20,017 nt of DNA from Leidyana gryllorum EB-2025a (GCA_048772705.1 JBLWGC010000068.1:1-20017), one strand, 5' to 3'. Shown: positions 6,038-12,885, counted from the first letter of the stretch. The notes: generated by a model not told the origin, from the sequence alone. Translations and numbers: made by a program.

Positions 6038-6110
6038 GGGCGGCTAGCTCAAATGGTAGTGCGCTCGCTTCGCATGCGAGAGGTACTGGGATCGATACCC
6101 AGGTCGTCCA
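6038..6110 (+). tRNA. tRNA-Ala(CGC)
   Basis: The same Ala body as 4882, with anticodon arm CTCGC-TTCGCAT-GCGAG giving CGC. Acceptor and T-arm are intact; the D-arm has minor changes (AAATGGTAGTGC). Confidence 0.92.
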
Positions 6111-7044
6111 AAGTACATACGGCTGCACGTGGCAGGATCCAAACTGTTATATCCGCAGTCGGGCGTACGACCGGATTCAAGGTAGCACAAGCGACATGAA
6201 CTGATCAAGAACATGAACTGATCAGCTGAAGAGCTAAGCTTAGTGTGGTAGTGCTGTCGTAGGGCGAGTGGATCAGCAGGCTCGACTCCGAGTCCCCGTT
6301 CAACCTATGAGTGTGTCCCATAACTATCGGGTGCCTCACTATCGGGTTCCGGATTCTGACTCTATGTGATTCCGCCAGTGGGATGAACATCCATCTGGAT
6401 ACTTCCCTACATATTTGGCACTTATATAGGGAGTACCTCTGAAAAGGGGGACGACCTATCACCTACGGAATCCCTGCTACCACTACCACGCCCGTGCCCT
6501 ACTACGACCTACACACACGCCCGCCACCACACGCTACCGTCCCGACTACGACCCTTGGCCTCTACAGTCACCTCCCGGCGTACTCTACCTCGCCCTCAGG
6601 ACGTGCGCCTCGACGACCCGACTACGGTCCGGACTCTAGCTGGTATTGGGTTCTGGCTCGACGCTACGGCTACAGCTACTACTCAGTTGGACAGCCTTAG
6701 GCTGGACGACGCCAGCGTAGAGTCGCAGCGGACGGCGAGAGGACACGGACACAGGAGCGACGGTCAGAGTTCTACAACAACAGGATACAAGAAGTCTTTT
6801 CCCCGGAAGACTCAGGTAGTCCTCGTGTTGTCTTTTCCGTGTGCGGCTCGTCCGCAATGCATGAAATATTTCTTCCAACTATGTCCTTCAGAATACCCGG
6901 GACGAAGGGTTCGGACGACAAGCCATCGTTCTGGAGAGTGGGAGCACGGCAAATAACACAAACAAACTTACATCTTTGAAGAGTCGCAGACCACAAGTGC
7001 CATTGGGAGAGCAGCGCAGTCAGTGTTTAGTGTGCCTCTGAAAC
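6111..7044. other. tRNA-free island with LTR-like block
   Basis: The longest stretch without a convincing tRNA. Bases 6386-6431 are identical to the promoter block of the LTR-like repeat (minus orientation, TATATAAG at 6421-6428 on the minus strand), and nearby ATCGGGT motifs resemble the repeat's end. ACATGAACTGATCA occurs twice at 6194-6224. 6480-6760 is rich in CTAC/CGAC-like short repeats. Open frames here (for example 6555-6956) resemble no family I know. Probably a diverged LTR-type fossil; the ends and target duplication could not be fixed. Confidence 0.5.
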
Positions 7045-7117
7045 CGGTCCTGGCAGGTTTCGAACCTGCGACTTTGTGGTTAACAGCCACACGCTCTGCC
7101 GACTGAGCTACAAGACC
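7045..7117 (-). tRNA. tRNA-Asn(GTT)
   Basis: A 73-nt gene with acceptor GGTCTTG/CAGGACC, discriminator G, anticodon arm TGTGG-CTGTTAA-CCACA (GTT), and T-arm GCAGG-TTCGAAA-CCTGC. All arms pair; the best Asn copy here. Confidence 0.95.
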
Positions 7118-7232
7118 CAGCTACAATGGTTCACAGGTTAGTATAGACATCCTCCTTTTTGTACCGCAGGATTGCAACCACGTCTTGTCAAGAGGGTACG
7201 GCTCTCGGGTAAAGCTGCAGCTGAGGGAGTTG

Positions 7233-7305
7233 TCCACTGTAGTCTAAGTGGCTAGGATATGCGGCTCTCACCCGCACGATCCGGGTTCAAGTCCCGGCAG
7301 TGGAA
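7233..7305 (+). tRNA. tRNA-Glu(CTC)
   Basis: A 73-nt gene with acceptor TCCACTG/CAGTGGA, anticodon arm TGCGG-CTCTCAC-CCGCA (CTC), and T-arm CCGGG-TTCAAGT-CCCGG. All stems are perfect. It converges with the Lys-type gene 60 bases on. Confidence 0.95.
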
Positions 7306-7365
7306 ATCCAGCTGAGTGTGGTTGTAGGCAACGGTTCCATTCTAACTCCCAGAGACATTGATTTG

Positions 7366-7438
7366 CACCGCCCGCGGGGCTCGAACCCGCGACTGCAAGA
7401 TTAACAGTCTTGCGCTCTACGGACTGAGCTAGGGCGCA
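7366..7438 (-). pseudogene. tRNA-Lys body with GTT anticodon
   Basis: The anticodon stem CAAGA/TCTTG is perfect but the loop is CTGTTAA, so CTT became GTT, an Asn anticodon. The T-arm and B box are intact. The 5' acceptor (TGCGCCC) has mismatches and G18 in the D-loop is C, so a stable tRNA is doubtful. Confidence 0.75.
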
Positions 7439-7539
7439 ACGAAGCTCTAGACTTAGTTACACCCTATTTGCCGTTGGGCGGAGCAGTGGAAGTCATTGGA
7501 CCGGTGGAACAATGTGCTTCAGTAACTTCCGTTAACATT

Positions 7540-7597
7540 GCCTTCTCAGCTTGTGGCAGAGCATCCGCTTAGTCAGCGAAAGGTCGCCGGTTCGATA
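7540..7597 (+). pseudogene. tRNA-Thr, 3' truncated
   Basis: Starts GCCTTCT with a Thr(AGT) anticodon loop and ends in the T-loop. The deletion runs into the spacer that follows Thr at 11005, so the T-arm, 3' acceptor and about 45 spacer bases are gone. Confidence 0.75.
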
Positions 7598-7619
7598 ACT
7601 GTTCCCTTCTGCGCACACT

Positions 7620-7691
7620 TAGCAGTGTGCCGCTTCGATCGACGGACCTTTGGGCTATGAGCCCAACACTCTTCCACTGAGCTACATTGCT
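7620..7691 (-). tRNA. tRNA-iMet(CAT), initiator type
   Basis: The initiator hallmarks are A1:U72, three G-C pairs next to the anticodon loop (TTGGG-CTCATAG-CCCAA) and a T-loop starting with A (ATCGAAG). Acceptor AGCAATG/CACTGCT has one A-C mismatch and the T-stem CGTCG/CGGCA one mismatch. T-loop A60 is G. Function is possible but not certain. Confidence 0.75.
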
Positions 7692-7833
7692 CAGTCTGCA
7701 ACATGGAAGAGGTAGCCGAAATGCGATTCTTGAGATGCTAGTATGTCCTGACTGCCCTACCCAAGTGCGCTAACGAGGTGGCTGTGTTGGTTCTGAGGGC
7801 AACTTGTCCCGTCGGGTCAACCGACGACCAAGA

Positions 7834-7904
7834 GGGCTGTTCTGGGAATGGAACCAGGACTCCTTCCACCCTGAGGAGGGATCATAGCACTAGACCAAAC
7901 AGCC
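7834..7904 (-). pseudogene. tRNA-Pro(AGG), T-arm damaged
   Basis: Acceptor GGCTGTT/AACAGCC and loop TCAGGGT (AGG) are good, but the T-arm lost a base and the loop reads TTCCATT, which destroys the B box. Its 5' neighbours Thr and iMet occur in the same order at 11005-11400. Confidence 0.8.
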
Positions 7905-7992
7905 CATCGGTCGGTGGTGCAAATGGCTGGTACAGTGGGGAGACTGGTTATAATATGTCAAGAACCACTAAATGCTATGGGGTCTGCACAGC

Positions 7993-8065
7993 GGGCGACT
8001 AGCTGGAATGATATAGCACTCGCTCAGCATGCGAGAGATACTGGGATGGATGCCCAGGTCGTCCA
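7993..8065 (+). tRNA. tRNA-Ala(AGC), weakened
   Basis: Acceptor GGGCGAC/GTCGTCC and anticodon arm CTCGC-TCAGCAT-GCGAG (AGC) are good. The D-arm is altered (TAGCTGGAATGATATAGC) and the T-loop has G in place of C56, so A and B boxes are both impaired. Possibly a pseudogene. Confidence 0.65.
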
Positions 8066-8141
8066 AACTTCTAACGGCTACACCTGCGGTATTTGAAAAC
8101 AGAGTCACGACCGAATGGAGTTGATGCCCGATCACATAACA

Positions 8142-8223
8142 CGACAACTGCTGGATTCGAACCAGCTCGGGCCAGACCCAGTAGATTTCAAGTCTACCCC
8201 CTTAACCACTCGGGGAAGTTGCC
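8142..8223 (-). tRNA. tRNA-Ser(TGA)
   Basis: An 82-nt gene, the same Ser body as 3101, acceptor GGCAACT/AGTTGTC, discriminator G, anticodon arm GTAGA-CTTGAAA-TCTAC (TGA), T-arm GCTGG-TTCGAAT-CCAGC. A G-to-C change precedes the A box. TTTT lies about 43 bases downstream. Confidence 0.9.
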
Positions 8224-8310
8224 AACTGTCGAATTCGACATGCCGCGAGGAGTGACCAAATACCCCTATGTTCAGCCTGTCCTGCGGCATTGATAGGTGT
8301 CTAAACTGAC

Positions 8311-8355
8311 CTCTCGCGTGCAAAGTCACCGCTCTTCCACTTGAGATAGCCGCCC
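8311..8355 (-). pseudogene. tRNA-Ala 5' half
   Basis: GGGCGGC start, D-arm and TTTGCAC loop, then a stop within the anticodon arm, where sequence continues as the flank seen upstream of tRNA-Asn (CTAAACTGACCTCT, 4704-4717). The join lies at the shared CCTCT. Confidence 0.7.
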
Positions 8356-8437
8356 ACCCGCCAAACCTAGGTGAACTTCCCACGATCGACTCACAGTTCC
8401 CTGGCGCCTCATTCGTCAGTGCAACTGTTGTGACTCG

Positions 8438-8509
8438 TCCACTGTAGTCTAAGTGGCTAGGATATGCGGCTTTCACCTGCACGATCGGGTTCAAGTCCCG
8501 GCAGTGGAA
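8438..8509 (+). tRNA. tRNA-Glu(TTC)
   Basis: Acceptor TCCACTG/CAGTGGA and loop CTTTCAC (TTC). It is 72 nt because one C is missing at the start of the T-stem, and the anticodon stem has a G-T wobble. It pairs with the Thr copy 76 bases downstream. Confidence 0.82.
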
Positions 8510-8585
8510 GTCATTAGAGTACTCGATCAAAGTGCTTTAATAGCTTGTGTCAATAGGAACTGATGGGTGACTCCCGGCTTGCATT

Positions 8586-8654
8586 GCCTTCTTAGCTTAG
8601 GGGCAGAACATTCGCTTAAGCGAAAGGTCGCCGGTTCGATTCCGGCAGAAGGCT
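8586..8654 (+). pseudogene. tRNA-Thr lacking its anticodon
   Basis: The loop TTAGTAA is reduced to TTAA: three bases are lost, equivalent to removal of AGT. The rest (acceptor GCCTTCT/AGAAGGC, T-arm) is intact. Confidence 0.85.
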
Positions 8655-8771
8655 TTGCTCACAAGCTTTAGCTTTTCGGGCTGGTCTCTCGGTCTCGATA
8701 ACGACCTGAGGGGGTTGCAAAATTCTCAGGCCTTTTCTGCCCCCATTCGTCAGTGCAACTTTGGTGACTTG

Positions 8772-8844
8772 TCCACTATAGTCTCGTTGGATAGTATATG
8801 CGGCGCCAACCCGCACCATCCCGGTTCGAGTCTCGGCAGCGCAA
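8772..8844 (+). pseudogene. tRNA-Glu pseudogene
   Basis: Mirror of 2267-2339, with the same changed anticodon loop (CGCCAAC) and acceptor 3' end CAGCGCA. Confidence 0.7.
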
Positions 8845-8905
8845 ATGCAGCTGGGTGTGCCTGTAGGCAACATACTGCATTCTTACTCCCCGGCCCACTC
8901 GTCCG

Positions 8906-8978
8906 CACCGCCCACGGGACTTCACTCTGCGACTGCAAGATTAAGAGGCTCGCGCTCCACCGACTGAGCTAGGACGAC
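8906..8978 (-). pseudogene. tRNA-Lys pseudogene
   Basis: Mirror of 2133-2205: GTCGTCC start, CTCTTAA loop, no B box. Confidence 0.72.
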
Positions 8979-9054
8979 AAGGAAACTCTAAACTAAGTTA
9001 CACTCTATTTACCTCAGGGTGGAGTCATGCAAGTCATTGGGCAGGTCGACCGGA

Positions 9055-9099
9055 GTCCTTAGTATTTTCGCGCGTCACGCGGAAGACCTGGGTTCGAGC
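9055..9099 (+). pseudogene. tRNA-Asp relic
   Basis: Mirror of 2010-2075. It keeps GTCACGCGGAAGACC and a GGGTTCGA motif, with no acceptor stem. Confidence 0.5.
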
Positions 9100-9272
9100 T
9101 CGTTCCGCTTTAGACTTCGTTTGGTGCTCACTCAAAAGGTGCGGTTCGGGAGCAAACCTCGATGTCCAAGGGTCACACGACAGGCGTTCGCTCACTTGGT
9201 ACAGCATCTGACTGCGGCGGGTGCGGCAGGTAGTCGACCGTTCCATTCCCTCCCCCGACACTTGCCTCCTTA

Positions 9273-9353
9273 TGCGAGAAGTGGGGTTCGAACCCACGCG
9301 GAATTAACCAGTGGATCTTAAGGCCACCCCCTTAACCTCTCGGGCATTCTCGC
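9273..9353 (-). tRNA. tRNA-Leu(TAA)
   Basis: An 81-nt copy matching 1769-1849, acceptor GCGAGAA/TTCTCGC, loop CTTAAGA (TAA), the same C-T pair at the base of the loop. Its preservation in both arms while neighbours decayed suggests selection or recent copying. Confidence 0.86.
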
Positions 9354-9440
9354 AATGGAGCGTCGAGACAAGTAGTCTGGGGTTTCTGCGGGTAGTCAGT
9401 GCCCTTTCAAGGCGGGAGAAAGGTACTCACGACCATGTGA

Positions 9441-9483
9441 GTGGCGTCTGAAAATAGCGCCTTACCCACTAGGGCATCTTGCC
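9441..9483 (-). pseudogene. tRNA-Leu 5' half
   Basis: Mirror of 1649-1690, starting GGCAAGATGCCCTAGTGGG. Confidence 0.6.
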
Positions 9484-9487
9484 ACAT

Positions 9488-9531
9488 ACTGGTAGGCGCA
9501 AGTCTGCATGGTGCGGGTCCCATTCTGCGCA
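9488..9531 (+). pseudogene. tRNA-Leu(CAA) 3' half
   Basis: Mirror of 1590-1633, ending TTCTGCGCA, with the same altered T-loop (GGTGCGGGTCCC). Confidence 0.62.
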
Positions 9532-9612
9532 ACGGTACTCATTTCAGGACGGAATTAGCCATCACTTCGAGTTTACGGCTGTACGTAGCCGGTTGTATCC
9601 CCCTTCCCATTC

Positions 9613-9680
9613 GGCTGTTTGGTCTAGTGGTATGATTCCACGGGTGGAAGAAGTCCTGGGTTCGATTCTCAGAACAGCCC
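9613..9680 (+). pseudogene. tRNA-Pro(CGG) with shortened anticodon arm
   Basis: 68 nt against 72 for 18827. Four bases are lost in the 5' side of the anticodon arm (GATTCCACGGGTGGAAG), leaving CGG but not a normal 7-base loop. Acceptor GGCTGTT/AACAGCC and the T-loop are intact. Confidence 0.78.
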
Positions 9681-9737
9681 CGTTGGTTCAGATCAAGAGG
9701 GTACGGCTCTCGGCTAAAGCTGCAGCTGAGGGAGTTG

Positions 9738-9810
9738 TCCACTGTAGTCTAAGTGGCTAGGATATGCGGCTCTCACCCGCACGATCGGGGTTCAAGTCCC
9801 AGCAGTGGAA
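9738..9810 (+). tRNA. tRNA-Glu(CTC)
   Basis: A 73-nt gene with intact acceptor and anticodon arm (CTCTCAC, CTC). The T-stem CGGGG/CCCAG has one mismatch. It converges on tRNA-Lys, as at 7233. Confidence 0.88.
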
Positions 9811-9871
9811 ATCCAGCTGAGTGTGCTTGCAGGCAACAGTTTCCATTCTTACTTCCAGGGATATAGATCCA

Positions 9872-9944
9872 CACCGCCCGCGGGGCTCGCACCCGCGACT
9901 GCAAGATTAAGAGTCTTGCGCTCTACCGACTGAGCTAGGGCGGC
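9872..9944 (-). tRNA. tRNA-Lys(CTT)
   Basis: Acceptor, D-arm and anticodon arm (CTCTTAA) are intact. The T-loop reads TGCGAGC, replacing the conserved T55 and altering the B box; transcription may be reduced. Mirror partner in repeat C: 19263-19335. Confidence 0.82.
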
Positions 9945-10019
9945 AGGAATGCAAGGACAAAAAACCCGATAGCCCGACATCTTAAGTGGCTTTGGTACCC
10001 ACCAGCCTCACTTGAAGAT

Positions 10020-10091
10020 TGTCGGGTCGTCTAGGTGCTTACAACACCAAGTTGTGGCCGTGCATACCCAGGCCCGAATCCTGGCTTGGAT
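10020..10091 (+). pseudogene. tRNA-His(GTG)-derived pseudogene
   Basis: The anticodon loop TTGTGGC and the D-arm start TCGTCTAG fit animal tRNA-His, and CCAGG-CCCGAAT-CCTGG forms a T-arm. Acceptor strands TGTCGGG/GCTTGGA do not pair and the anticodon stem CCAAG/CGTGC is broken. The only His-type sequence besides its mirror at 19152. Confidence 0.6.
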
Positions 10092-10192
10092 AGTATGTCC
10101 CCGATGTCTCGAATGGGAGATGTGGGCATCGGGCGTAGCTGCCCATGTCCTGTCTTGATCGCTACACACTCCCATTAGACGGCTCCGCTAGT

Positions 10193-10265
10193 GGCGCTAT
10201 GGCCTAATGGATATGGCATCGGTCTACGGAACCGGGGATTCTGGGTTCGAGTCCCAGTAGCGTCT
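10193..10265 (+). tRNA. tRNA-Arg(ACG)
   Basis: A 73-nt gene with acceptor GGCGCTA/TAGCGTC (one G-T), A box GGCCTAATGG, anticodon arm TCGGT-CTACGGA-ACCGG (ACG), and T-arm CTGGG-TTCGAGT-CCCAG. The discriminator would be T, which is unusual. Confidence 0.92.
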
Positions 10266-10366
10266 GGACGAATGGCCGGGTTGCAGCCTGTTGAGTCAAC
10301 AACTCAGATCCTGTCTTAGCTGTCCGGGATGGGTCGAGTGCCGTGTTGCGTCAACAACTATCAGAC

Positions 10367-10423
10367 GGGCTGTTCTGGGAATCGAACCCAGGACTCCTTC
10401 CACCCTGAGGAAGGATCATACCA
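10367..10423 (-). pseudogene. tRNA-Pro(AGG), 5' truncated
   Basis: T-arm, anticodon arm (loop TCAGGGT, AGG) and 3' acceptor are present; the 5' acceptor and most of the D-arm are replaced by unrelated sequence. The mirror gene at 18827 is complete. Confidence 0.75.
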
Positions 10424-10494
10424 TAGCCGCCTGGCGGTGGTTCAACCCGCTGGGTAAGTCGAGAACTCGTCTCCATGTGAAGTATCACTCAATG

Positions 10495-10547
10495 CCACTT
10501 AGCCCAGATGATGAAACTGCACGAAAGGTTGTGGGATCGATTCTCAG
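10495..10547 (+). pseudogene. tRNA-Ala relic
   Basis: AGCCCAGATGATGAAAC, then a short gap and GTGGGATCGATTCTCAG: D-arm and T-arm remnants of the Ala body, without the anticodon arm. The fuller mirror is 18666-18737. Confidence 0.45.
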
Positions 10548-10627
10548 GAAGGATCATACTAGTTGGCCTATCAACGCTGTCTGCCAAAATCATCAGGTTG
10601 AGTAGTACTTTGCCAATCAACTCTACT

Positions 10628-10680
10628 TCCGGTGGGACGGAATCGAATATCTGATCGGTCAGATGCAATGCAACCGACTG
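10628..10680 (-). pseudogene. tRNA-Tyr relic
   Basis: The 3' end (TCCCACCGG) and the TCTGA/TCAGA anticodon stem match the Tyr gene at 18492, but the loop is CCGA: anticodon and intron are gone. Confidence 0.5.
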
Positions 10681-10759
10681 CTGCGAGATTCGAAGGCTCA
10701 ACCTCAGACCCTCAACAGTGGCGCTCTCAAGCTCAGAAGTACGGCACGGATTTCGGGGT

Positions 10760-10800
10760 GGTCCAAGGTGCCAGACTCGAGTTCCGGTAAGATTGCACGA
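10760..10800 (+). pseudogene. tRNA-Leu relic, CGA loop
   Basis: D-arm like GGGTGGTCCAAGG and anticodon arm CCAGA-CTCGAGT-TCCGG resemble tRNA-Leu(CAA), with CAA changed to CGA; no T-arm follows. Mirror: 18365-18410. Confidence 0.45.
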
Positions 10801-10863
10801 GCTGGGTACCACTGATTTCCAACACGGTACAGCTCTAGGCCGAAGGCTGAGCTCGGGGGCTTG

Positions 10864-10936
10864 TTCACTGTAGTCTAAGTGGCTAGGATATGCGGCTTTC
10901 ACCCGCACGATCCGGGTTCAAGTCCCGGCAGTGGAA
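10864..10936 (+). tRNA. tRNA-Glu(TTC)
   Basis: A 73-nt gene with anticodon arm TGCGG-CTTTCAC-CCGCA (TTC) and T-arm CCGGG-TTCAAGT-CCCGG. C2 of the acceptor is T, giving a tolerable T-G pair. Confidence 0.9.
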
Positions 10937-11004
10937 GTTACTCGAGCAAAGTGCTCCAGTAATCCCCGTCAATAGTAACTGATTCGTGATCTTCGGCTTG
11001 TATT

Positions 11005-11076
11005 GCCTTCTTAGCTTAGGGGCAGAGCATTCGCTTAGTAAGCGAAAGGTCGCCGGTTCGATTCCGGCAGAAGGCT
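11005..11076 (+). tRNA. tRNA-Thr(AGT)
   Basis: Same as 910-981: perfect acceptor, loop TTAGTAA (AGT), intact T-arm. It heads a Thr-iMet-Pro series shared with 7540-7904. Confidence 0.94.
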
Positions 11077-11125
11077 TTGCTCGCGAGGCAATCTATTCTA
11101 TAACGGTTCCCCTTCTGCGCACACT

Positions 11126-11196
11126 TAACAGTGCGTCGTTTCGATCGACGGACCTTTGGATTATGAGCTCAACACTTTTCACTGAGCTACACTGCT
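11126..11196 (-). tRNA. tRNA-iMet(CAT), initiator type
   Basis: A1:U72, loop CTCATAA (CAT), and T-arm CGTCG-ATCGAAA-CGACG with the eukaryotic initiator A54 and A60. The anticodon stem TTGAG/TCCAA has one A-C mismatch, losing one of the usual three G-C pairs, and the D-loop lacks a base. Complementary damage to the copy at 7620. Confidence 0.75.
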
Positions 11197-11336
11197 CAGT
11201 CTGCAACATGGAAGAAATAGCCGAAATGCAATTCTCCAGATGTTAGTTGCCCTGACTGCCCTACCGAAGTGGGCTAATGAAATGCTGTGTTGGTTCTGAG
11301 GGCAACTTGTCGCGTCGGGTCAACCGACGACCAAGA

Positions 11337-11400
11337 GGGCTGTTCTGGGAATCGAACCCAGGACTCCTTCCACCCCAAGGAAGGATCCAGAACAACAGCC
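11337..11400 (-). pseudogene. tRNA-Pro(GGG), D-arm deleted
   Basis: Acceptor GGCTGTT/AACAGCC, anticodon arm CTTCC-TTGGGGT-GGAAG (GGG) and T-arm are sound, but most of the D-arm and the A box are missing (64 nt). Confidence 0.82.
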
Positions 11401-11489
11401 GAATACTTCGGTGCATGCAACCGGATATACGGATGGAGACTCGAATCTACTGTGGCCTTTTCCAGCTTATTTTTGGTAATGATCGCCGT

Positions 11490-11573
11490 TGCACAGAATG
11501 GGATTCGAACCCATGCAGACTTGCGCCTACCAGAACTTGAGTCTGGCCCCTTAGACCACTCGGGCATCTGTGC
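11490..11573 (-). tRNA. tRNA-Leu(CAA)
   Basis: An 84-nt class II tRNA with perfect acceptor GCACAGA/TCTGTGC, anticodon arm CCAGA-CTCAAGT-TCTGG (CAA), and T-arm ATGGG-TTCGAAT-CCCAT. No intron. The source type of the 3' halves at 1590 and 9488. Confidence 0.95.
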
Positions 11574-11663
11574 GTTACTTCCCTTCTGAGTTTCAGCGTG
11601 CAAACGGCTTCCCTTGCCTGAGATAGAATTGAATGTGAGTTACGCGGTGGAACGGCAGTGATA

Positions 11664-11737
11664 GCTCCCCTAGCTCAGCTGGTTAGAGCATCGGCCTTAT
11701 GTGCCGAAGGTCGAGGGTTCGATCCCCCCGGGGAGCA
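11664..11737 (+). tRNA. tRNA-Ile(TAT)
   Basis: A 74-nt gene with acceptor GCTCCCC/GGGGAGC, discriminator A, anticodon arm TCGGC-CTTATGT-GCCGA (TAT), T-arm GAGGG-TTCGATC-CCCCC. No intron, although many animal Ile(TAT) genes have one. Single copy. Confidence 0.93.
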
Positions 11738-11825
11738 AATCAATCCAATGACAGCCGAACGCGACCGCCGAGTACTCCAGCATTTGACACCTATCAGTGC
11801 CCTAGCCGGGCAGGCCGACCAGGAC

Positions 11826-11856
11826 GCTGTTTGGTCTGAAGGTATGATTTTTCTCG
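11826..11856 (+). pseudogene. tRNA-Pro 5' fragment
   Basis: GCTGTTTGGTCTGAAGGTATGAT is the Pro acceptor and D-arm; the rest is lost before a tRNA-Asn flank. Confidence 0.5.
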
Positions 11857-11876
11857 CTTAAAAGAAATTGCAACTG

Positions 11877-11949
11877 GGTCTTGTAGCTCAGTCGGCAAAG
11901 CGTGTAGCTGTTCACCACAAAGTCGCAGTTTCGAAGCCTGGCAGTACCA
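11877..11949 (+). pseudogene. tRNA-Asn(GTT) pseudogene
   Basis: Loop CTGTTCA, anticodon stem TGTAG/CCACA with a mismatch, and a T-loop shifted by CAGTTTCGAAG. It shares its D-arm and anticodon-arm changes with 4733, so both come from one pseudogene. Confidence 0.75.
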
Positions 11950-11969
11950 GGAACTGCGGCACCCGACTC

Positions 11970-12030
11970 TCTGTCAGAGGTCGCAACTCTGTACTTAACT
12001 TCTGTCAGAGGTCGCAACTCTGTACTTAAT
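11970..12030. repeat. 31-bp tandem repeat, two units
   Basis: A unit beginning TCTGTCAGAGGTCGCAACTC starts at 11970 and again at 12001. The single-copy equivalent is near 4836-4860. Confidence 0.85.
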
Positions 12031-12057
12031 TACCGCCAGGTGCCGCCCTACTGAGTT

Positions 12058-12130
12058 TGGACGACCTGGGTATCGATCCCAGTACCTCTCGCATGCAAAG
12101 CGAGCGCTCTACCACCTGAGCTAGCCGCCC
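12058..12130 (-). tRNA. tRNA-Ala(TGC)
   Basis: Almost identical to 4882-4954: acceptor GGGCGGC/GTCGTCC, loop TTTGCAT (TGC), ATCGATA T-loop. Confidence 0.94.
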
Positions 12131-12188
12131 AGGCGCACAGATGAGAAGCTATTGCATCCAGTGGGTGACCAAGCGCCCATACAACGGC

Positions 12189-12268
12189 TGACAAGAGTGG
12201 GATTCGAACCCACGCCCTTTCGGACTGCGGCCTTAACACAGCGCCTTAGACCACTCGCCCATCTTGCC
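12189..12268 (-). tRNA. tRNA-Leu(AAG)
   Basis: An 80-nt gene with acceptor GGCAAGA/TCTTGTC, loop TTAAGGC (AAG), intact T-arm. The A box reads GGGCGAG instead of GGCCGAG, a single change. Confidence 0.9.
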
Positions 12269-12362
12269 GGAGTGTTTTTGGCTCGCCGTTCCACCCGTTT
12301 CCTGTCCGTGAAATCTCAAAATGCGAGGAGTTCTGGGGTTGGAGGCCGGCATCTCTACTAGG

Positions 12363-12434
12363 TCCGAGATAGTATAGTGGTTAGTATTTCCGCCTGTCAC
12401 GCGGAAGACCCGGGTTCGATTCCCGGTCTCGGAG
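12363..12434 (+). tRNA. tRNA-Asp(GTC)
   Basis: The same intact sequence as 5184-5255, with all arms paired and loop CTGTCAC. Confidence 0.95.
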
Positions 12435-12492
12435 CAGTTCCAGCCCTCACAACTGGTGCAACTCAGATTTTGTCTCAGCTGGTCTGGACTTC

Positions 12493-12535
12493 ATTCGGGA
12501 TTGTACGAGTGGGAGCCGCGTATAGTAGGCGACCT
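12493..12535 (-). pseudogene. tRNA-Glu relic
   Basis: Only the central region survives (ACGCGGCTCCCACTCGTAC against GCGGCTCTCACCCGCAC), with a CCC-like loop. Confidence 0.4.
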
Positions 12536-12547
12536 TGGAGAAACGTG

Positions 12548-12607
12548 GCATTGAACCCAGGACTTCTTCCAGCCGAAGAAAGAATCATATAACTAGACCA
12601 AACAGCC
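12548..12607 (-). pseudogene. tRNA-Pro(CGG), 3' end lost
   Basis: Acceptor 5' strand GGCTGTT, D-arm and anticodon loop TTCGGCT are present. The T-arm becomes TGGGTTCAATGCC and no 3' acceptor follows. Confidence 0.65.
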
Positions 12608-12622
12608 CCCTGTGGGTGCCTC

Positions 12623-12694
12623 AGGTACTGGGAGGTTCCAAACCTGCGACTTCGTGGCTGAGAGACTTACCTCTGATGGCTGAGCTACGATTAT
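12623..12694 (-). pseudogene. tRNA-Asn-derived relic
   Basis: The 3' half fits tRNA-Asn (AAGTCGCAGGTT..., ending CAGTACC). The 5' half shows only GTAGCTCAG; the anticodon arm is rearranged with no readable GTT. Confidence 0.5.
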
Positions 12695-12737
12695 TGGAGT
12701 TTGCGAGCAACTTGCCGGTACCCAGTCGATGCAGTCG

Positions 12738-12809
12738 AGCCTTCAGCCGGAATCGAACCGGCGACTTCTCGCTTACGAAGCGAACGCTCTGCCCCTAAAC
12801 TAAGAAGGC
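12738..12809 (-). tRNA. tRNA-Thr(CGT)
   Basis: A 72-nt Thr body with anticodon arm TTCGC-TTCGTAA-GCGAG (CGT) and intact T-arm. One T-T mismatch at acceptor pair 7 and one change in the A box (TTTAGGGG). The only CGT gene here. Confidence 0.88.
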
Positions 12810-12885
12810 AATGGAAGCCGGAGATGACGAAACAATCGCTATTGACGGAGATTAGTGGAGCACTTTGCTAGAGTAGTTCAATGAC

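Larger units (their letters stand above)
8586..9680. repeat. Inverted repeat A, right arm (partner 1439-2528)
   Basis: Thr, Glu, Lys, Asp relic, Leu(TAA), two Leu halves and Pro in reverse complement of 1439-2528. Some events differ between arms (the Thr anticodon deletion and the Pro deletion are only here), so they came after the duplication. Confidence 0.85.
9738..10800. repeat. Inverted repeat C, left arm (partner 18360-19442)
   Basis: Glu, Lys, His relic, Arg(ACG), Pro, Ala relic, Tyr relic and Leu relic recur in reverse order and strand at 18360-19442. The right arm keeps the more complete Tyr and Pro genes. Confidence 0.85.

Noticed and set aside
6555-6956. Open frame of 133 codons in the tRNA-free island
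   Set aside because: No recognised domain, odd low-complexity composition, several overlapping frames of similar length, and an LTR-like promoter block close by on the other strand; not supported as a gene.
12623-12694. Elongator tRNA-Met
   Set aside because: The 3' half fits tRNA-Asn better and there is no CAT loop.
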